DNA from: Cruorifilaria tuberocauda
Taxonomy: Eukaryota; Nematoda; Chromadorea; Rhabditida; Onchocercidae
Length of the DNA stretch: 64,000 nt
NCBI GenBank assembly: GCA_013365365.1
Contig: JABVXU010000082.1
Coordinates: 1 to 64,000 of the forward strand
Reading direction: 5' to 3'
Part shown: positions 11,747-24,691 of the stretch, piece after piece
How positions within the stretch are numbered: the first letter of the stretch is position 1
Layout: every line of letters begins with the position of its first letter
Position numbers and translations under genes: made by a program
Notes under the pieces: model-generated
Told to the model about the DNA's origin: nothing
The model's input: the letters and a program-made list of their open reading frames with translations, nothing else
Databases searched by the model: none

Positions 11747-14345
11747 ATGTCTGCTGATGAATCCAATATAATTTGCATTGAAAACGAAGATGATAGAGAA
11801 GAAAGTAGAGTGAAATACGTTAACAAGTAAATTTTTCTTTTTCTGTAGCGTTTGTAGATTTCTTACTTTGTGCAGGAAGGAAATTTCATTTATGGAAATT
11901 TTTTCTTACTTTTTTTCCTTAACAAAGCTTGTTGATTCAACGGAAAATTCCAACTATTCATAACCAAGAGTATCCGACATTCGAGAAAAAAAACTCTAAA
12001 TTTCTGTCGTTTTTTCATCTTTTGTTTCAGACTTTCAGTATGCCAAAGTTCTCCCGAAAATTTGTGCCGTTCGTTTTCACAAGAAGTGATTGATGCAGAA
12101 GAGGATGATGCCAGTACCAATAGCCATGAACAATCTCATATATCACAATCGCAGTTACCATGCAGCTCAGATGAGGTAGTCATTCTTTTTTATTAGATTT
12201 TAATTGTCAAATTACCTTAAAACAAGAATGATTTGGCGTAAGAAACCTTTCATGTGGTATTCATTGTAATTCTCTTATATTTTGAGTAAGGGAAAATCCT
12301 TGTTTTTCGGCAGCAGAATTCTTTCAAAAATTTATGCTAGTCGATAATATAAAATATGGTCTGTAGCATCAATAAGTTTCCATTAACATTTACCTAAGAA
12401 ATCATCTCAAAAAACCTTTAACATTCAATGTGATTTTTGGGAAAATTTTTCATTTCTTTTTTTCTTCACACTAATTATTTTCCATATTTTGGGAACAAGT
12501 AAAAGCTTTTTATTTATTTTTCCATTGTATTATTTAATGCATGTCTTATTCTGATGAGCAACATTGCTCAAATTCATTAACTCTCTTTGAACTTGCGAAA
12601 ATATGAAGCTAATGCAAGAAAATCGCTGAATCCGAGTTAGCATTTTTCTGGGTCGCTTTAGGCCGTTCTATTAAAGAAATCATAACCAAACATGCTGTTA
12701 TATGATGTGAAACTTTTTTTGCTAATAGCAAAATGAAATCCATGATAAATTTAATATTTAACTCGAGAGCAGTAATATGTATGGATAGCAAACAACAATG
12801 GGCTTTGCGATGTATAAGTTACACTGCATTTCTCAGAATGAATATTTCCGATTGCGGTTACGGTTCGTCGAGATACTTATCATTCAGTTCCACTAAAATG
12901 TTAAATGGATTATATTTTCAGGTAGTTCAAGAAAAGGAGAAGAAAAAATATGGAAAAGTTCACGTAATGCCTTCTATTTCAGATGAGTTCTTTGGTGTAT
13001 ATTGTTTGTTGAGTCGAAGTTCGAACAGATATTTTAAGGTATTTGAAGTATTTGTAGCTGTTGTAGCTATATTATGAGCTGAAGTCATGAATAGGTTTTA
13101 CATTTCCAAACTTTAGGAGTGCTCACCGAATTGTAATATATGTATATATCGAGTTATGTTGGTAATTTCAGAATCGTTGTTACATTGGTTATACTGTTGA
13201 CCCCAGTCGGCGTATACGGCAGCATAATGCTGGAAAAGAATTTGGGGGAGCTAAAAAAACGGATCATAGAGGCCCATGGTATGTTACCGTGCTCTATTAA
13301 ATAAAACTTGGAGGGTTAATATCAGCTGTTGGCATGGAAAGCATTGTTTATGATTATTCCTCATTGAAAATGTCTTTCTGAGAGTTTATTCATCATCGTG
13401 TTCTGCAATTTAAAATATAAAATGAATCAGAAATTTTTGCTTGTACTATATAAGGATTTTAGGGATATGGTTTGCATCATACATGGTTTTCCAAACAGTG
13501 TGTCAGCACTGCGATTCGAGTGGGCTTGGCAAAATCCAGAGAAATCACGGAGGCTGCGATCTTTGAATTTGAAGAAGAAAACGAATGAAACAGCTTTTGG
13601 ATTTCGTTTGCGTATTGCTTGCCATATGTTGAATAGTTGTCCGTGGCGGCGCCTCTCACTTACATTCCAATGGCTATTACCTGTGGGTTTAGAACTTTAA
13701 AAAAATTAGAAATGTATTTTGAAAAATAATCATTGTTGTTCACACATTTTATTTAGGAAATGGAAATTCCATTCCCACTAGATGTTTTACCTCCTCCTCA
13801 TATCGCTGTGGAATATGGCGTTGTGACAAAAATATCATCGTTAATACCTCAACTGCAAGAAGAATATGATGTTATTGGGACTTGTTCGCTCTGCTTAAAG
13901 CCAATAAATTCTGTGAGTTTTCAGCTGAACCGTGAACATTTTATAGTAATTCTGGTATCAAATTTCTCGATTTCTTATTGCGTTCATAAGTTATTGTTAG
14001 TTGCTACATCTAGTTCTAATTGATATTTACTTCAGATATACTAGAAATTATTGGAAGCTTTCAAAAAAAATTTTTTCCCAGATCTCTGAATTGCTTCGCT
14101 GTAGTGACAGTGAAATATGCAAATCTCGTTTCCACATGCGATGTTTGTCGAAACACGCTTTGAGCGCTAATGATGAATACAGAATTTTGTTGTTTCCTAT
14201 TCAAGGGCAATGTCCCAAATGTGGCATTACTTACTTATGGGGTAAGTTAATCAGAGATCAGCGAATTTTACTGGCGATCAATAAGTTTAATTCAAACAGT
14301 AAGTTATTTAATATGATACCCAGTGGTAATCTTATTAAAATGTAG
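11747..14345 (+). CDS. slx-1: SLX1 structure-specific endonuclease, GIY-YIG family
   Basis: SLX1 is the catalytic subunit of the SLX1-SLX4 nuclease, which cuts branched DNA and Holliday junctions in the nucleus. Coding exons: 11747-11826, 12031-12175, 12922-13038, 13172-13278, 13463-13682, 13757-13912, 14082-14345. All phases close, giving 362 residues. An acidic N-terminal extension of about 75 residues is followed by the nuclease: GVYCLLSRS and [17 protein letters not shown] form the GIY-YIG core, and RFEWAWQNP holds the expected catalytic Glu. A C-terminal zinc finger of C4HC3 type follows (CSLC, LRC, EIC, FHMRC, CPKC), ending LWGKLI as in other SLX1 proteins. A good donor at 14299 inside the last exon could instead splice to an acceptor at 16101 and add a short tail ending at 16154. 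An AATAAA 106 nt after the stop at 14345 favours the shorter form. The N-terminal exons rest on splice logic only. Confidence 0.93.
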
Positions 14346-14450
14346 TTGAAAGTAAATTGATGTAATTCATACAAAAGCAACTGGTGTAAAAGCCGAAGTT
14401 GACACTACTACATTTGCTGTTTCAAAACGTTTGTGATTTCTCAAGGATCA

Positions 14451-14456
14451 AATAAA
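14451..14456 (+). terminator. Likely poly(A) signal of slx-1
   Basis: AATAAA lies 106 nt downstream of the slx-1 stop codon, within the normal range of a short nematode 3' UTR. Confidence 0.5.
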
Positions 14457-15728
14457 TTACCCCTTCGTTAATGTGATATGAATCATGAAGATTTATGTCA
14501 CATTAATTTTTGTGAAGTGACAATGTAATGTTTTTTTTTTGTGATAATATCGCTCTTTTCGACAAGTTTAGTAATTCCAGCCTTAGCGAACTGGTTATAT
14601 GTTTATTTGTTTATTAAACTGGTTGTTTGAGTTTCACTGATGATTCCATAGATTATTTCTAATTAATATATGCTTCTCTTCGACTTGATAACTTTTTTCT
14701 TCATTTGACTCATGTATAGACATGTATATAGAACGTTTTTACTGTTTTTCTATATAAATGTCATGTTCAGTTTGTTATAATTTGTTTTTTGTTAATAATG
14801 TGTTTTTGAGCATATTCCTTTTTTTCAGCGTAGTTTTAAGGAAAACAGCATCATTTGAATGCAATTGTGTATATCATTGCCGACTAGCGAAAGTAATCTG
14901 GACTAAGACATTCAAAATTCTGAAACTACTGAAATAAGGTGGGAAATTTAATTTGAAATAACAGGCTTAAAATTTTTCAAGAGCGGCTAGCGGATTCTTA
15001 ATGATATTCTGGAAAGCGAGCGAAAATGAGAATCCTGGTACTGTCGCGAAAATCGAAATTTTATAATATTTGTTGAAATAACTTTGTGTTGTAGAAATCT
15101 ATGCTGTGAAGATCGCTCATCAATGGTTTAAATTGTTTCAAAGTTAAGCTGGTCCTTTATTGCTTTAGCTAGCTTATAATATTCTTTGTTTGTAAATGAT
15201 TGTAAAACGGTCGTAAATTGATCCTTTCTAAATTTAATTCTTTTTGTCCGTAAAGAATTATAAAATTTGTTTGATATGTTAAATGGTTTCAAAATGTTAA
15301 GATAATCCTGTTCACTTAGCTCCTCTATTCGTGTTCAAAAGGATTTTAAATAGTGTGCTTCAACTGAATGCAATTAATATCCATTTTAGGAGGATTTATT
15401 TTATCATTATCATCGGTTTCCTAACGATTGACTGTATCTTTGATGTTGTCTTATAATTTCCGAGAATAAATTCTCCGTTAACCAATAAACCAATAACTTT
15501 CATTCCATTGTAGTCGTCCGTACCATTTCAAATCCAAGAATCAACAAAAAACCTTCACTATGTAGTATACCTTACCAGGTATTCAGTGTTGAATGTCGAA
15601 AAATTCTTTCCTATTCCTATGGAAGAAAATGGCTGCAAATTGGAGTTGTGGATTTTAGCATCCTCTGAATTAGCTTTTGATGTTAGAGTCAGGGACTGGG
15701 ACGATTTTGAGATGAGCTGAGTCATGGG

Positions 15729-15772
15729 GTAATCTTATGAGGTAGTCCAAACTACTTTGTTCATAAGATTAC
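15729..15772. repeat. Perfect 12-bp inverted repeat (hairpin)
   Basis: GTAATCTTATGA at the left end is exactly complementary to TCATAAGATTAC at the right end. The inner GGTAGT and ACTACT also pair at 5 of 6 positions, leaving a small loop. This would make a stable stem-loop in RNA or DNA. It lies about 110 bp before a dispersed repeat copy. Confidence 0.8.
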
Positions 15773-15883
15773 TTTTATGGTTTGGGATCAATGATAGGGC
15801 ATTCCTCATTTCAAGGAATAGAGTGGATTGTGGTACTACATGTATTGGCGTGGTATCATCTAGCACGAAGCAATCCTGAGTGA

Positions 15884-15951
15884 AGTGGCAAATGAGTGCA
15901 TTCAAGCGTGTCAGTATGCAGGCATATCAGAGGTGAAGTAAGATTGAAGTG
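15884..15951 (+). repeat. Dispersed repeat, copy 1
   Basis: This 68-bp segment starts AGTGGCAAATGAGTGC. It matches 23487-23554 without gaps and with 8 mismatches (about 88% identity). Both copies are in the same orientation, and similarity stops abruptly on the left side. It is probably a fragment of an old interspersed element. Confidence 0.85.
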
Positions 15952-18900
15952 ATTCCGATATTCCGATATGGGAAGAGCAGGATATTTTCTGCCATAAATA
16001 TTCGTAGAAACTAGAGGAATATGGGATCAATTAGAAAATCTTTGGAAAATAAGTTGCCGTAGAGCTGGTTAAAAATCGCACTAAATAACTCTGTTTTTCA
16101 GGGAATAAATGTACAGAAGTTTTCAAAAATGATGACGTGTCAAATTGTACCTGAAATGAAGTTCGAGAAATATAAAGGGCGTGAAATTATGTATTCCTGC
16201 TCTCTCCTACTTACATCTCCTGTGCTGCCACCTCTTCCTTGTGGGAGAAAAAAAATTGACAGTAAGTATGCTGTGTTTAAAAGATAGTGCTGTCAGATAA
16301 AAATGTCTGCTTAGGAAAGGAGATACGGAAAGAGACGTTACATGAGAAAAGAGAGTAACAAAACGGAGTCCAGTGCATTACAATTTGCTTCAACAACTTT
16401 ATGTGCTGAAGGAGATGTGAAGATTTTTGATACCGATACGTGACGAAATAATAGCTGATGAGTGCAACTTTCCATATAGAGATTGATAGGAGCGATAAAT
16501 AAGGTGCTTGATAAGAAACTGTAAAAGACAGCTCGCAAGAGCAACTTCGAAACGCAATTCGATTTCCGGCAATCCAATCACTGAAGTCTCGCATTCTTCT
16601 CCGACGTAACAATATCCAGTCTCCCTTCTCTCATCTCCAATTGCTTCACCAGTTCTGCAGTCATTTTTGGTTCTTCACTTCCATCTTATGTTACATTTAT
16701 ATTTAATTCAGTTTCAAAATAAGCATTACCTTTCTCAGTGTCATATTACGTTTATCTTTTGCTGGCATACAATATTTTGCTCAAACTAAACTGCGTACTT
16801 ATAATGTTTTGGTTTGATTTTTTCGGGATACAAGATCCCATGAAAGTGCTTATTAATGAATGATTAGTTGATAAGAAGCTGTCATCATATAAAAAGGACA
16901 ATCTCAATGTTGTTTCGCTGTCACCGAAACAGTCAAATCATTCCTTGCAAAGCAACGGAAAGGATTCGGAAGAAGTGTAAGGAAAAGACGAAAGGAAGCG
17001 TAAAATCGTTGTAGGATCGGTACATCGACAGTCTGCTGAGAGCTATGAAAGGAATTTTCATTTTCCACTGCCATCTGGCGCTCCTTATAGCTTATGGACA
17101 ACACATATTAACTTCTTTCATGTTGCTGAAAATTTGAATAAATCAACTTGTCACTAATTTAGTCCAAAGTCCACATTTCATCTCATGAAATCAATATCTT
17201 TTGATATGATAAGTTATTCACATCAGCTAATTTTCAAGGAAGATGCGCTGCATTACCATCACCTCTTTCCGTAGGAAAGGAATGCTATAATTCTATTACT
17301 CCTTCACAATGAAGATTAGTTTACTTCTATCTTTTTAGTGCGAGAACTTCTGGAATAAACTTCATTCCGTCGAATAATTATAAATTTAATGTTTTGACTA
17401 CACAGTTCGTTATGTGCAACCATCTATTGCTGAAAAATAAATGGAAGATACTGAAGTTTTTTCGAATTTTAAATTTCTTTCAAAGGCTTTCTTATTGTTT
17501 TTTGTATAGTGGGTTATTCATATGTGCACTTCTTAAAAATGGGGATAGTAGTGTCAGGGAACATTAATCGTAATGTTACTTCCTTCACAGATCAGTAATT
17601 TACTGACAAAAAAAGTAGGAAAAGGTCAACGCTGCACAACAGTTGTAACATGGAATGCATCGTTCTAGTTATGTGTAGTCTCTCAGAAATATGAAATAAG
17701 GAAAAACTGATTTCTAAACAGGAAAGATTCACACCTTTGGGCGATGATACTTTCGAAGTTTGCATATACTCCATTTCAATTTCAATATCCCTATGGTTGG
17801 CTTCCATAAAGAGTCACACTGAACTGTTTTGGTTGACATAAAAATGTTACAAAAATAAAAGAAAAAACATCGCGCCCTTCTTAACTTTTCGGTTCTTAGA
17901 AATGGACCGTTTGAGTTAATTGGTTCATCGGTAATTCGCACAACCAAACTCAGCTCTCCGTCATCTCTTGGTTTTAATCTTCAAATGGTATAAAATTGGG
18001 TCGTACTCATTACGGTTTTTAATATCAGGAATGACACACAAGCACACATAACTTCTCATGCAAAGTTGCAAATAATCACTCTGTCGGTCCATTGTTTACT
18101 CGTCATTGGCCAAGATGATATTTCACCACGGTGTGACAAAGTAATATTAGGTCAATGGCCAACTATAACAAGATTATTTAAGTACATTTGCAGACTACGA
18201 ATGTTATCGCCCACAGTTTTAATCGTAGCTAAATTGATTGTGAAATTATGAAATGACGTCGAAAATGAAGAAAAGCTTCGCAGCGTAGAAGACAGTTTCA
18301 GCAACACCGAACTGTGAAAATTTGGAATTCAAGGAAATTCCCGAAAAGCTTCTCTATAAAGTATTTTTGGAATGAAGCAGCGGAAATGCTAACCAAAGTA
18401 ATAAATATATACTCGTTATTTGACGCACTATTAACAATGAATGAAATGATTACGCCACTGTGATAATTTTGATAACAGCGCTTAAATGACCAGTAGGAGT
18501 GAGATGAGAAGGAAAGAAGATGGCTTCCGTCAGTGCTTGAATGGTGCAAAGAGAAACAATTGAAAGAAAGAGCGGTGGCGACAGCTGAGGATGAAGATTT
18601 CATATGGATATCACATGATATCGACATGGCATCATCAACGAGCGGTTGCAAGTACCGATTTCGTCCACTCCACCGACACCTTCTCATTTGACATACCTAT
18701 TGTACCGACCGACCTATCTCCGCTTGATTGTCACCGCAAGCCACACCCTTCTTGTCGCCTCCCTCAAACTTCAATTTCGTCGTCTTTGTCGACGGCATCA
18801 TTGGCGCGGTGTCGTCATCGTTGGTTCCTTTGGCTTTCCCATTGTTATCTGTCAATTTTGCCTCTCGTGGGAATCGATAGCCATGTTGTAGTAGCAGTTG

Positions 18901-20592
18901 ATGGAAGGAAAAGCTGTCGAGGTTAGGTGGAGCATGAGCATAGCGGGAGAAATGACCAATTTAATATTTGGGATATAAATGGGTTGATGGAAGAGATTGA
19001 TGATGGATGGACAAATGGTGATGTGTAGATGGACGGATGGGATGAACTTGGATGGGTAGATGATATGTAGCTATAATGTTGTTGCTGATACTTTTGACCC
19101 GGGATGAGGAGTTGGAGAGTGATGAGAGGTACCTCTGTACCTCGTTCATCGATATAGAGAACAGCGGAAAGGGGCGGTACGTTCAGTGTATGCGTGATGC
19201 TGAGTTACAATTTCACCAAACAGGTTTAACCGTTATTGTGGCCATCGCAGTTTTGTGTACCACTGCTTTCTAGTATATTCGCACTGTCGCTAAATAAAAT
19301 ACCAAGAACAGGTGGTACCAGGTACCAAAGCACCGATGACTGTTCCAGATATTTGGCTGATAATTCGGACTGTTCTTGTTCACCTTGTATTTTTCCTGTG
19401 ACTTCTAGATACCACAATTTTCAAGACTAAGTAGGCAAACTCCTTCTTCTCTCTCTGTTTCCCGATATGGACGAACCAGGATCTGTCTTTAATGGCTTCT
19501 TCCAAATGACAATTGTAAGAAAAAACAAATGTTGACTGATGCAATCGAAATTTGAAATTCGGAATTCCTCTTCTCCCTTATTATCTCGCTCACTTGACAA
19601 CCCTTTACAAATTCATTGCCCATGACCAAATAAGATGAAATTATAATTTGATTATTCCATCATGGCTTCCATCATGTATTTTCATTCCAGTTTTTTTTAA
19701 TGGAAAAATAGCTAGTTGAGGGAAAAATTGTCACCTATAGGATTAGATTAAGTTCAAGATTTTTACATCGACAAAAAAGCAGAGAATTAGGTATTGCAGT
19801 ACTGATCAGAGCTTCCCATGCTTATTTATGAAAGCTTAAAAATATTCAAATAAAAATTTAAATCTATTAGGCTCACTGCACTATTGATTAGATGGCTTTC
19901 GGTGAAAATTGCTCGAATCATTTAAAAATAAATGACGGAAAATTCTTCTTTAAATAGATGATCATGAAGATAAGGCATTCTGCTTGGCTATTTGTATTTA
20001 GTTAAGCTATCCAAAAGCTATTGTAACAAATATGATTTCATAGTCTTGCACTGTTCCTAAACATTGCTTTTTCGTTCCTTCAAGCCAAAAGCGTTAAATT
20101 TCAATAGAATTTTCCAGAGCTTAACATCAATTCTAGCATCAATAAATCAACGAAGCTTAGTGCAAATTGCAATTCGATTTTCATATGCTTCCAAAATTTC
20201 CATAAATATTTATATATTCATCCTTTTGTCAGAACGACGTACAAATTAATTAAGCAGCATCATCAGCCTTTCAAATGCCAGATAAGACAACAATTATCTG
20301 TTTGTCCCCACACTCTAGTGATATCGGATTTATCCGGTTCAGGTCTTATGGCAGGCAGTATTAAGACCGATTACATAAATCGCGGGGTCATCTCATCAGT
20401 TGTCTAGTTGAGAAAAGTATATAGAGAGAGTGATGGAGAGAGAGGGGAGGAGAAACAGGGAGAGATGGAGGGTAGAGATATGATAGACTAGATAGTGATT
20501 TTGCGACCATAATGTTGAAGTGACAGTTCGCTAGATCTCAAAATCAGCCATCGCCACTTTTTCTCCTAAAAACCAACTAACCAGAATGTCAA

Positions 20593-20593
<1 letters not shown>

Positions 20594-20654
<61 letters not shown>
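20594..20654. repeat. (CA)n microsatellite
   Basis: A pure CA run of about 61 nt continues as imperfect CA/TA repeats to about 20708. It lies 1.6 kb upstream of the probable first fasn-1 exon. The long Val/Cys-rich frame read through it on the minus strand is an artefact of the repeat. Confidence 0.95.
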
Positions 20655-20658
<4 letters not shown>

Positions 20659-22140
20659 TACACATATGCACACATACACATACACACATGCATACACATA
20701 TACACACAATGACCTGAACAGTACAAATAACCTTTGGGGTTATGTCATCATTTAAGTTATAGCAGTAGTAGCGGGTGGTAAGAGTAATGGTGGTGGGCAA
20801 ATGTGGGCAATACAGTAAACATAGGAGTAATATTGGAAAAAGGAAAGCAGAAAGGTGATTATTTCTCCTTGCTGATAATGATGTTGCTGAAGAAGAGACA
20901 TCGTTCAGGGTAAATGCTGGAAATGGTCATTTCAACTGTCCCGGTGGAAGTGGTCATTCGGATATGATGATAAAGATGTTGTTTTGGGCCAAACAGTGTG
21001 GAGGAGGGAATGAATGGAATCTCAGATAGAATGATGGATGGTTCATTTCGGGTATCCGGTGAAGGCGGTTGTTATTCTGAGTACTTGAGAGATAAAAATT
21101 ATATGGCAATCGATAATATCATTTTTTTCTTTTTCGATTATTGCATCTATTTTCGATTATTATATAAACAAGTTTTCTTTGAGTTCCTTCCATCCTTTCT
21201 TCTAATCAAAATAACCGATTTCGATTGAGCATTCAATTTTCGGTATTGACGGACCATCTTTGATGTAGATTTCACTTTTTCTGGTCACTGCTGAATGGTG
21301 GAACCGTTCCATGTTTCACCAACTTTTTTACATTGAGTAATCGGAAAGGTAGATTGATTGGCGAGTAATTTCAAGTGAGTAATTGTACTTGTTTACTTCC
21401 CTGTCAACAATCAACATGCTGATTAACTGTCCGATTGACAAACGGATGTAAAACAAGAAAGCATATAATGATACTGCTAGGAAATAATACGATAAAGTAC
21501 AACGATGGCTTCTTTTGTTCGTTGTAGCAACAGTGATGACGTTTAATTATCTGCTAGTTTTCTAGCTTGCCTCTCTTTCTTATACTGCAACGATAGGTAG
21601 CAATCGAAAATTGCAATCGCAGAACTGTTACGAGCATCAGTCGAGAAAGGAAGTATAAGTAGATCGTGATTCAATAGAAGCGTCGTAACACGTATCAAAC
21701 CAATCGTGCTGAGAGGGAGCCGATTTCTCGGGTTATTCAAATTGAGCAATTTCCAATCATCATATCAAATTCAGTGGTATCTTAAATCTTGACTGGTGCA
21801 GTGTATTTCTTTCTGTTTCCATAATTATTTGTTAACGGAAACTGCTGTTCAATTTATTCTGGGAAAGAACACAAGGAAACGAAGTTATTCACTACTATTT
21901 TGCTTACTGAATTCTCCTTTGTGGATCTGTTTGAAGCGAAGGAGTCAACAACTTATCCATTCGATTCCTCAACTCTATCATCATATATTTCTCGGTATCC
22001 GTATGCATCACTGTTTTATCTACGTCGTATCATAATAGTACTGTTATTGTTATCTAAGATAGAAAGATCACTTATTAATTTTTTTCTTGGCCTTCTGCAA
22101 CGCTGTTTGATCCGGACCGTTTCTCATGCTCATATGCTCC

Positions 22141-22152
22141 CTTTTTTTTCAG
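22141..22152 (+). promoter_or_regulatory. Strong splice acceptor before the probable fasn-1 first exon
   Basis: CTTTTTTTTCAG is an excellent nematode acceptor. It is 96 nt upstream of the ATG at 22249. No upstream exon is evident, so it may be the spliced-leader addition site of the long fasn-1 transcript. Confidence 0.5.
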
Positions 22153-22248
22153 TTTGAAACGATCCAAGAAACAGCATACTTCATCCTAGCTTTAAATTAC
22201 CTTCCTTATTCTTTCGCTGCTTTCTGTTTTTTCCTGTTCTCTGCCGTT

Positions 22249-22440
22249 ATGGAGAAGACTAATAGCAATAGCAGCAGTAGCAACAACAACAACAACAGTA
22301 CTATCCAAAACAGTCACAACAATAGTGTATCCAACAACAGTGGTGGTAACAGTAGTAACACCACGGAGAAATCGAGCAATCAATCGGATCAGTTATCTGG
22401 TGGGTGGGAACGTGTTTCCGAAGAACTTTCCGATTCACAG
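22249..22440 (+). CDS. fasn-1: Probable upstream first coding exon of fasn-1 (Ser/Asn-rich)
   Basis: An ATG opens 64 codons that end exactly at a GT donor (CACAG/GTATTAG) in phase 0. The residues are Ser/Asn homopolymer-like stretches (about 4-45) followed by a more complex end, SGGWERVSEELSDSQ. The next downstream acceptor at the fasn-1 start (TTATAG at 26751-26756) leaves TCAAACGGAAGT before ATG 26769. That is exactly 12 nt, also phase 0 and stop-free. Splicing across the 4.3 kb intron would therefore give SDSQ-SNGS-MNSSGEVPFW and a synthase of about 2677 residues. The low-complexity segment has no known domain and would precede the ketosynthase as a flexible tail. It could instead be the first exon of an unseen gene or an alternative promoter form. 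Confidence 0.5.
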
Positions 22441-22498
22441 GTATTAGGTTTCTCTTTTGAGTCAAATTATCTTTTCGAATTTTTCCAATTATCTTCAT

Positions 22499-22546
22499 AA
22501 AATCTAACGAACAACTGCTATCAAAATCTAGCGAACAGCTGCTATC
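22499..22546 (+). repeat. 24-bp tandem duplication
   Basis: Two adjacent 24-bp copies beginning AAAATCTA differ at two positions. They lie 58 nt after the donor of the Ser/Asn-rich exon. Confidence 0.85.
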
Positions 22547-23486
22547 AATTTATGTTATCAAATTTTTCATAAAATAATTCAAGGAACATATTTATCATTT
22601 CGGAGCAAGGTACTTGATAGATGCGAGTGACTGATTAGAATTCTCACGGCAAAATTTTTGAAAAAGAGATTTCACACACGTTCACTTGACAATTATGCAA
22701 GATTTTTCTAACACTTATGACTCCTTTGATTAGCTTACCAAAATTCCAACGGCTCTTGCCAATTTAGCAATCAAGTGACCCGTTTCATACTGAAACCTTG
22801 AAAACTTTTTCAAAATTCTCAGCATTTTCTCTATTACAATAGAAATTTTTTTGTCACTTTATCAGTTATATTTTTCGGGTATCGTGAACTCTAAGGACTT
22901 GTTCTGAATTGAATGAACTTTTCGACGATTTCTTTTAACATCCGAATGATCTGGAGTCTTTAATAAAATCAAATTTCCTTAGATCTATCTAAAACCTGCT
23001 ATTTGTTATGCATCAAATAATTGGGCGATTATGTCTTCATCAACAACTCTTTCTGCTTCCTATACTTCCCGTCTTTTCACCCTGTTCGAAATAGTAATTC
23101 TCGCATCTTTTTTGAATCATTTCTACTCTAATCAACATTTCCATTCTTTAAGTGTGCTGCCTTCCTTCCAGATTTTGATTCTTTTTAAATTCCTGTTTTC
23201 AAATTCATGTTTGCGATGTGCACTTTGATAACTGTCCTTTATCAGATGAGAACTGAAATTTTTTCGATTTTTCCGTTTCTTATATTCGGAAATGATCAGC
23301 GTTCAACAGTGATAAGATATGCAAAATTCGTCTTGCACACAATCTTCCTCTTTCTTATTGTTTTTAGACACCACATTTTCATTGCATATTTTGATCTCAG
23401 CAAGAAATGACTTTTATCTGTATCAGGAATTTCTCGTACATTGCCGGACTGAGAAGGTGGAGTGAGCTGTATCTTTGTTCCAGATC

Positions 23487-23554
23487 AGTGGCAAATGAGT
23501 GCGTTCAAGTGTATAAGTATGCACGCATATCGGAGGTGAAATAAGATTGAAATG
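23487..23554 (+). repeat. Dispersed repeat, copy 2
   Basis: Gapless partner of 15884-15951 with 8 of 68 bases different, in the same orientation. Confidence 0.85.
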
Positions 23555-24387
23555 TATTCATTTTCGAAATTGCTCAAATCATCGGCTCCTCGAACACGTT
23601 CTCATCTTTTTTAATTCACTGTTGTCAAACTTGACAGTAAATTTTGTTGCTTTGATGAAGAATAGTAGTATTTTTGGTTCAAATTAAAGTTTAAAGCCTA
23701 TACTTGTGCTGGCTAAAATCTCTTCCTTTATAGCGCAAGTGAACGGTTATTGCTGGATAATAGCAGTTTAGGTAATATTATTACTAAAAATGTGTTAATA
23801 GAGATAAATTGATAACGTAATGTTAATAATAATCGTATATTTAATGATGGCGTGCGCTAGTGTTCGTCATAATTCTTGATAATAATGATGTACATAATTT
23901 CGTAATAAGGCACTGATAGCAACTGATGAGAACCTTTATGAGGTTGAATAATCGTAAAAGTTGAATGACAACGGCTTTATTTGTATTTTTTCTTCTCCTG
24001 TACATAGAGAAATGAAATGATTTGAGGAAGAGATACTTTTCATAGTTGAGCGTTAGCTTCAGGCAGTTTATTTTGCTCTCCTTTTTAATGAGATCAGTGA
24101 AGTTCGCACGCATTCATGCTAATCTTTCCTTGAGTTTCATTAGAACGCGCCACGTATTAACAACATGAGTATTATGTAGAGTAAAGAAGTAGCTGATAAG
24201 GAAGTGAAGAGCATATCATACTTGATACTTGAATGTTAGAGGAGATGACTGAGTATATGCTGTTGTATGATAGTGTCAGTGCTGTATACATATGTTGTAT
24301 AGATAAATATATGGTCATGGTGATTTGCGAACCCCTTCTAAAATGATTTCCCCTATTTATGGGTCAACAGATTTCTGCGTACAATTA

Positions 24388-24465
24388 GGGAGGGGAGAGG
24401 AAGGGGAGGGGTGAGAGCAACAACAGGAGTTTTGAAATGAGAAGAGGTGGGGGAGGGGAGATTGG
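24388..24465 (+). promoter_or_regulatory. G-rich tracts with quadruplex potential
   Basis: Around 24388-24413 the plus strand has four runs of three or more G (GGG, GGGG, GGGG, GGGG) separated by short A/G loops. A second cluster at 24447-24465 has GGGGG, GGGG and GGG. Such runs stand out in this AT-rich sequence. They sit on the fasn-1 sense strand 2.3 kb before the main start codon. A function is only inferred. Confidence 0.35.
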
Positions 24466-24691
24466 GCTCTTTGATTTGATCAAGAGTCACATATATCTAT
24501 CTGCTGCAGGAGATAAGAATCAACAGTGAACCGTTTCTAAAATTTGCAGCAACGATGTTACCAAGGCTGCTCCTGCTCCTCTTGCACCAATGACTGTTTG
24601 TAATAAGAATAATCGGTTCGTTTCATTTTCCACCTTCCTTTTTTGTATCAGCAACCAGTTCCAGTTTTAGTCCTAGTTGATGGATACCACT

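Larger units (their letters stand above)
14460..22140. other. 7.7 kb intergenic region upstream of fasn-1
   Basis: I find no exon chain here that matches a known family on either strand. Open frames such as those near 16277-16612 (-) and 18298-18926 (both strands) overlap in opposite orientation and lack conserved motifs. A possible slx-1 terminal exon sits at 16102-16154. The region holds a hairpin near 15.75 kb, one copy of a dispersed repeat near 15.9 kb, a GGAT-type imperfect repeat near 19.0 kb, purine-rich sequence near 20.4 kb and a long CA run near 20.6 kb. It probably includes fasn-1 promoter sequence if the exon at 22.2 kb is real. Confidence 0.5.

Noticed and set aside
18298..18926. 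Overlapping open frames on both strands suggesting a gene
   Set aside because: Several frames are open in opposite directions because this patch is richer in GC. None has motifs or splice sites that extend it.
20531..20800. Val/Cys-rich 89-codon frame on the minus strand
   Set aside because: Direct translation of the CA microsatellite.
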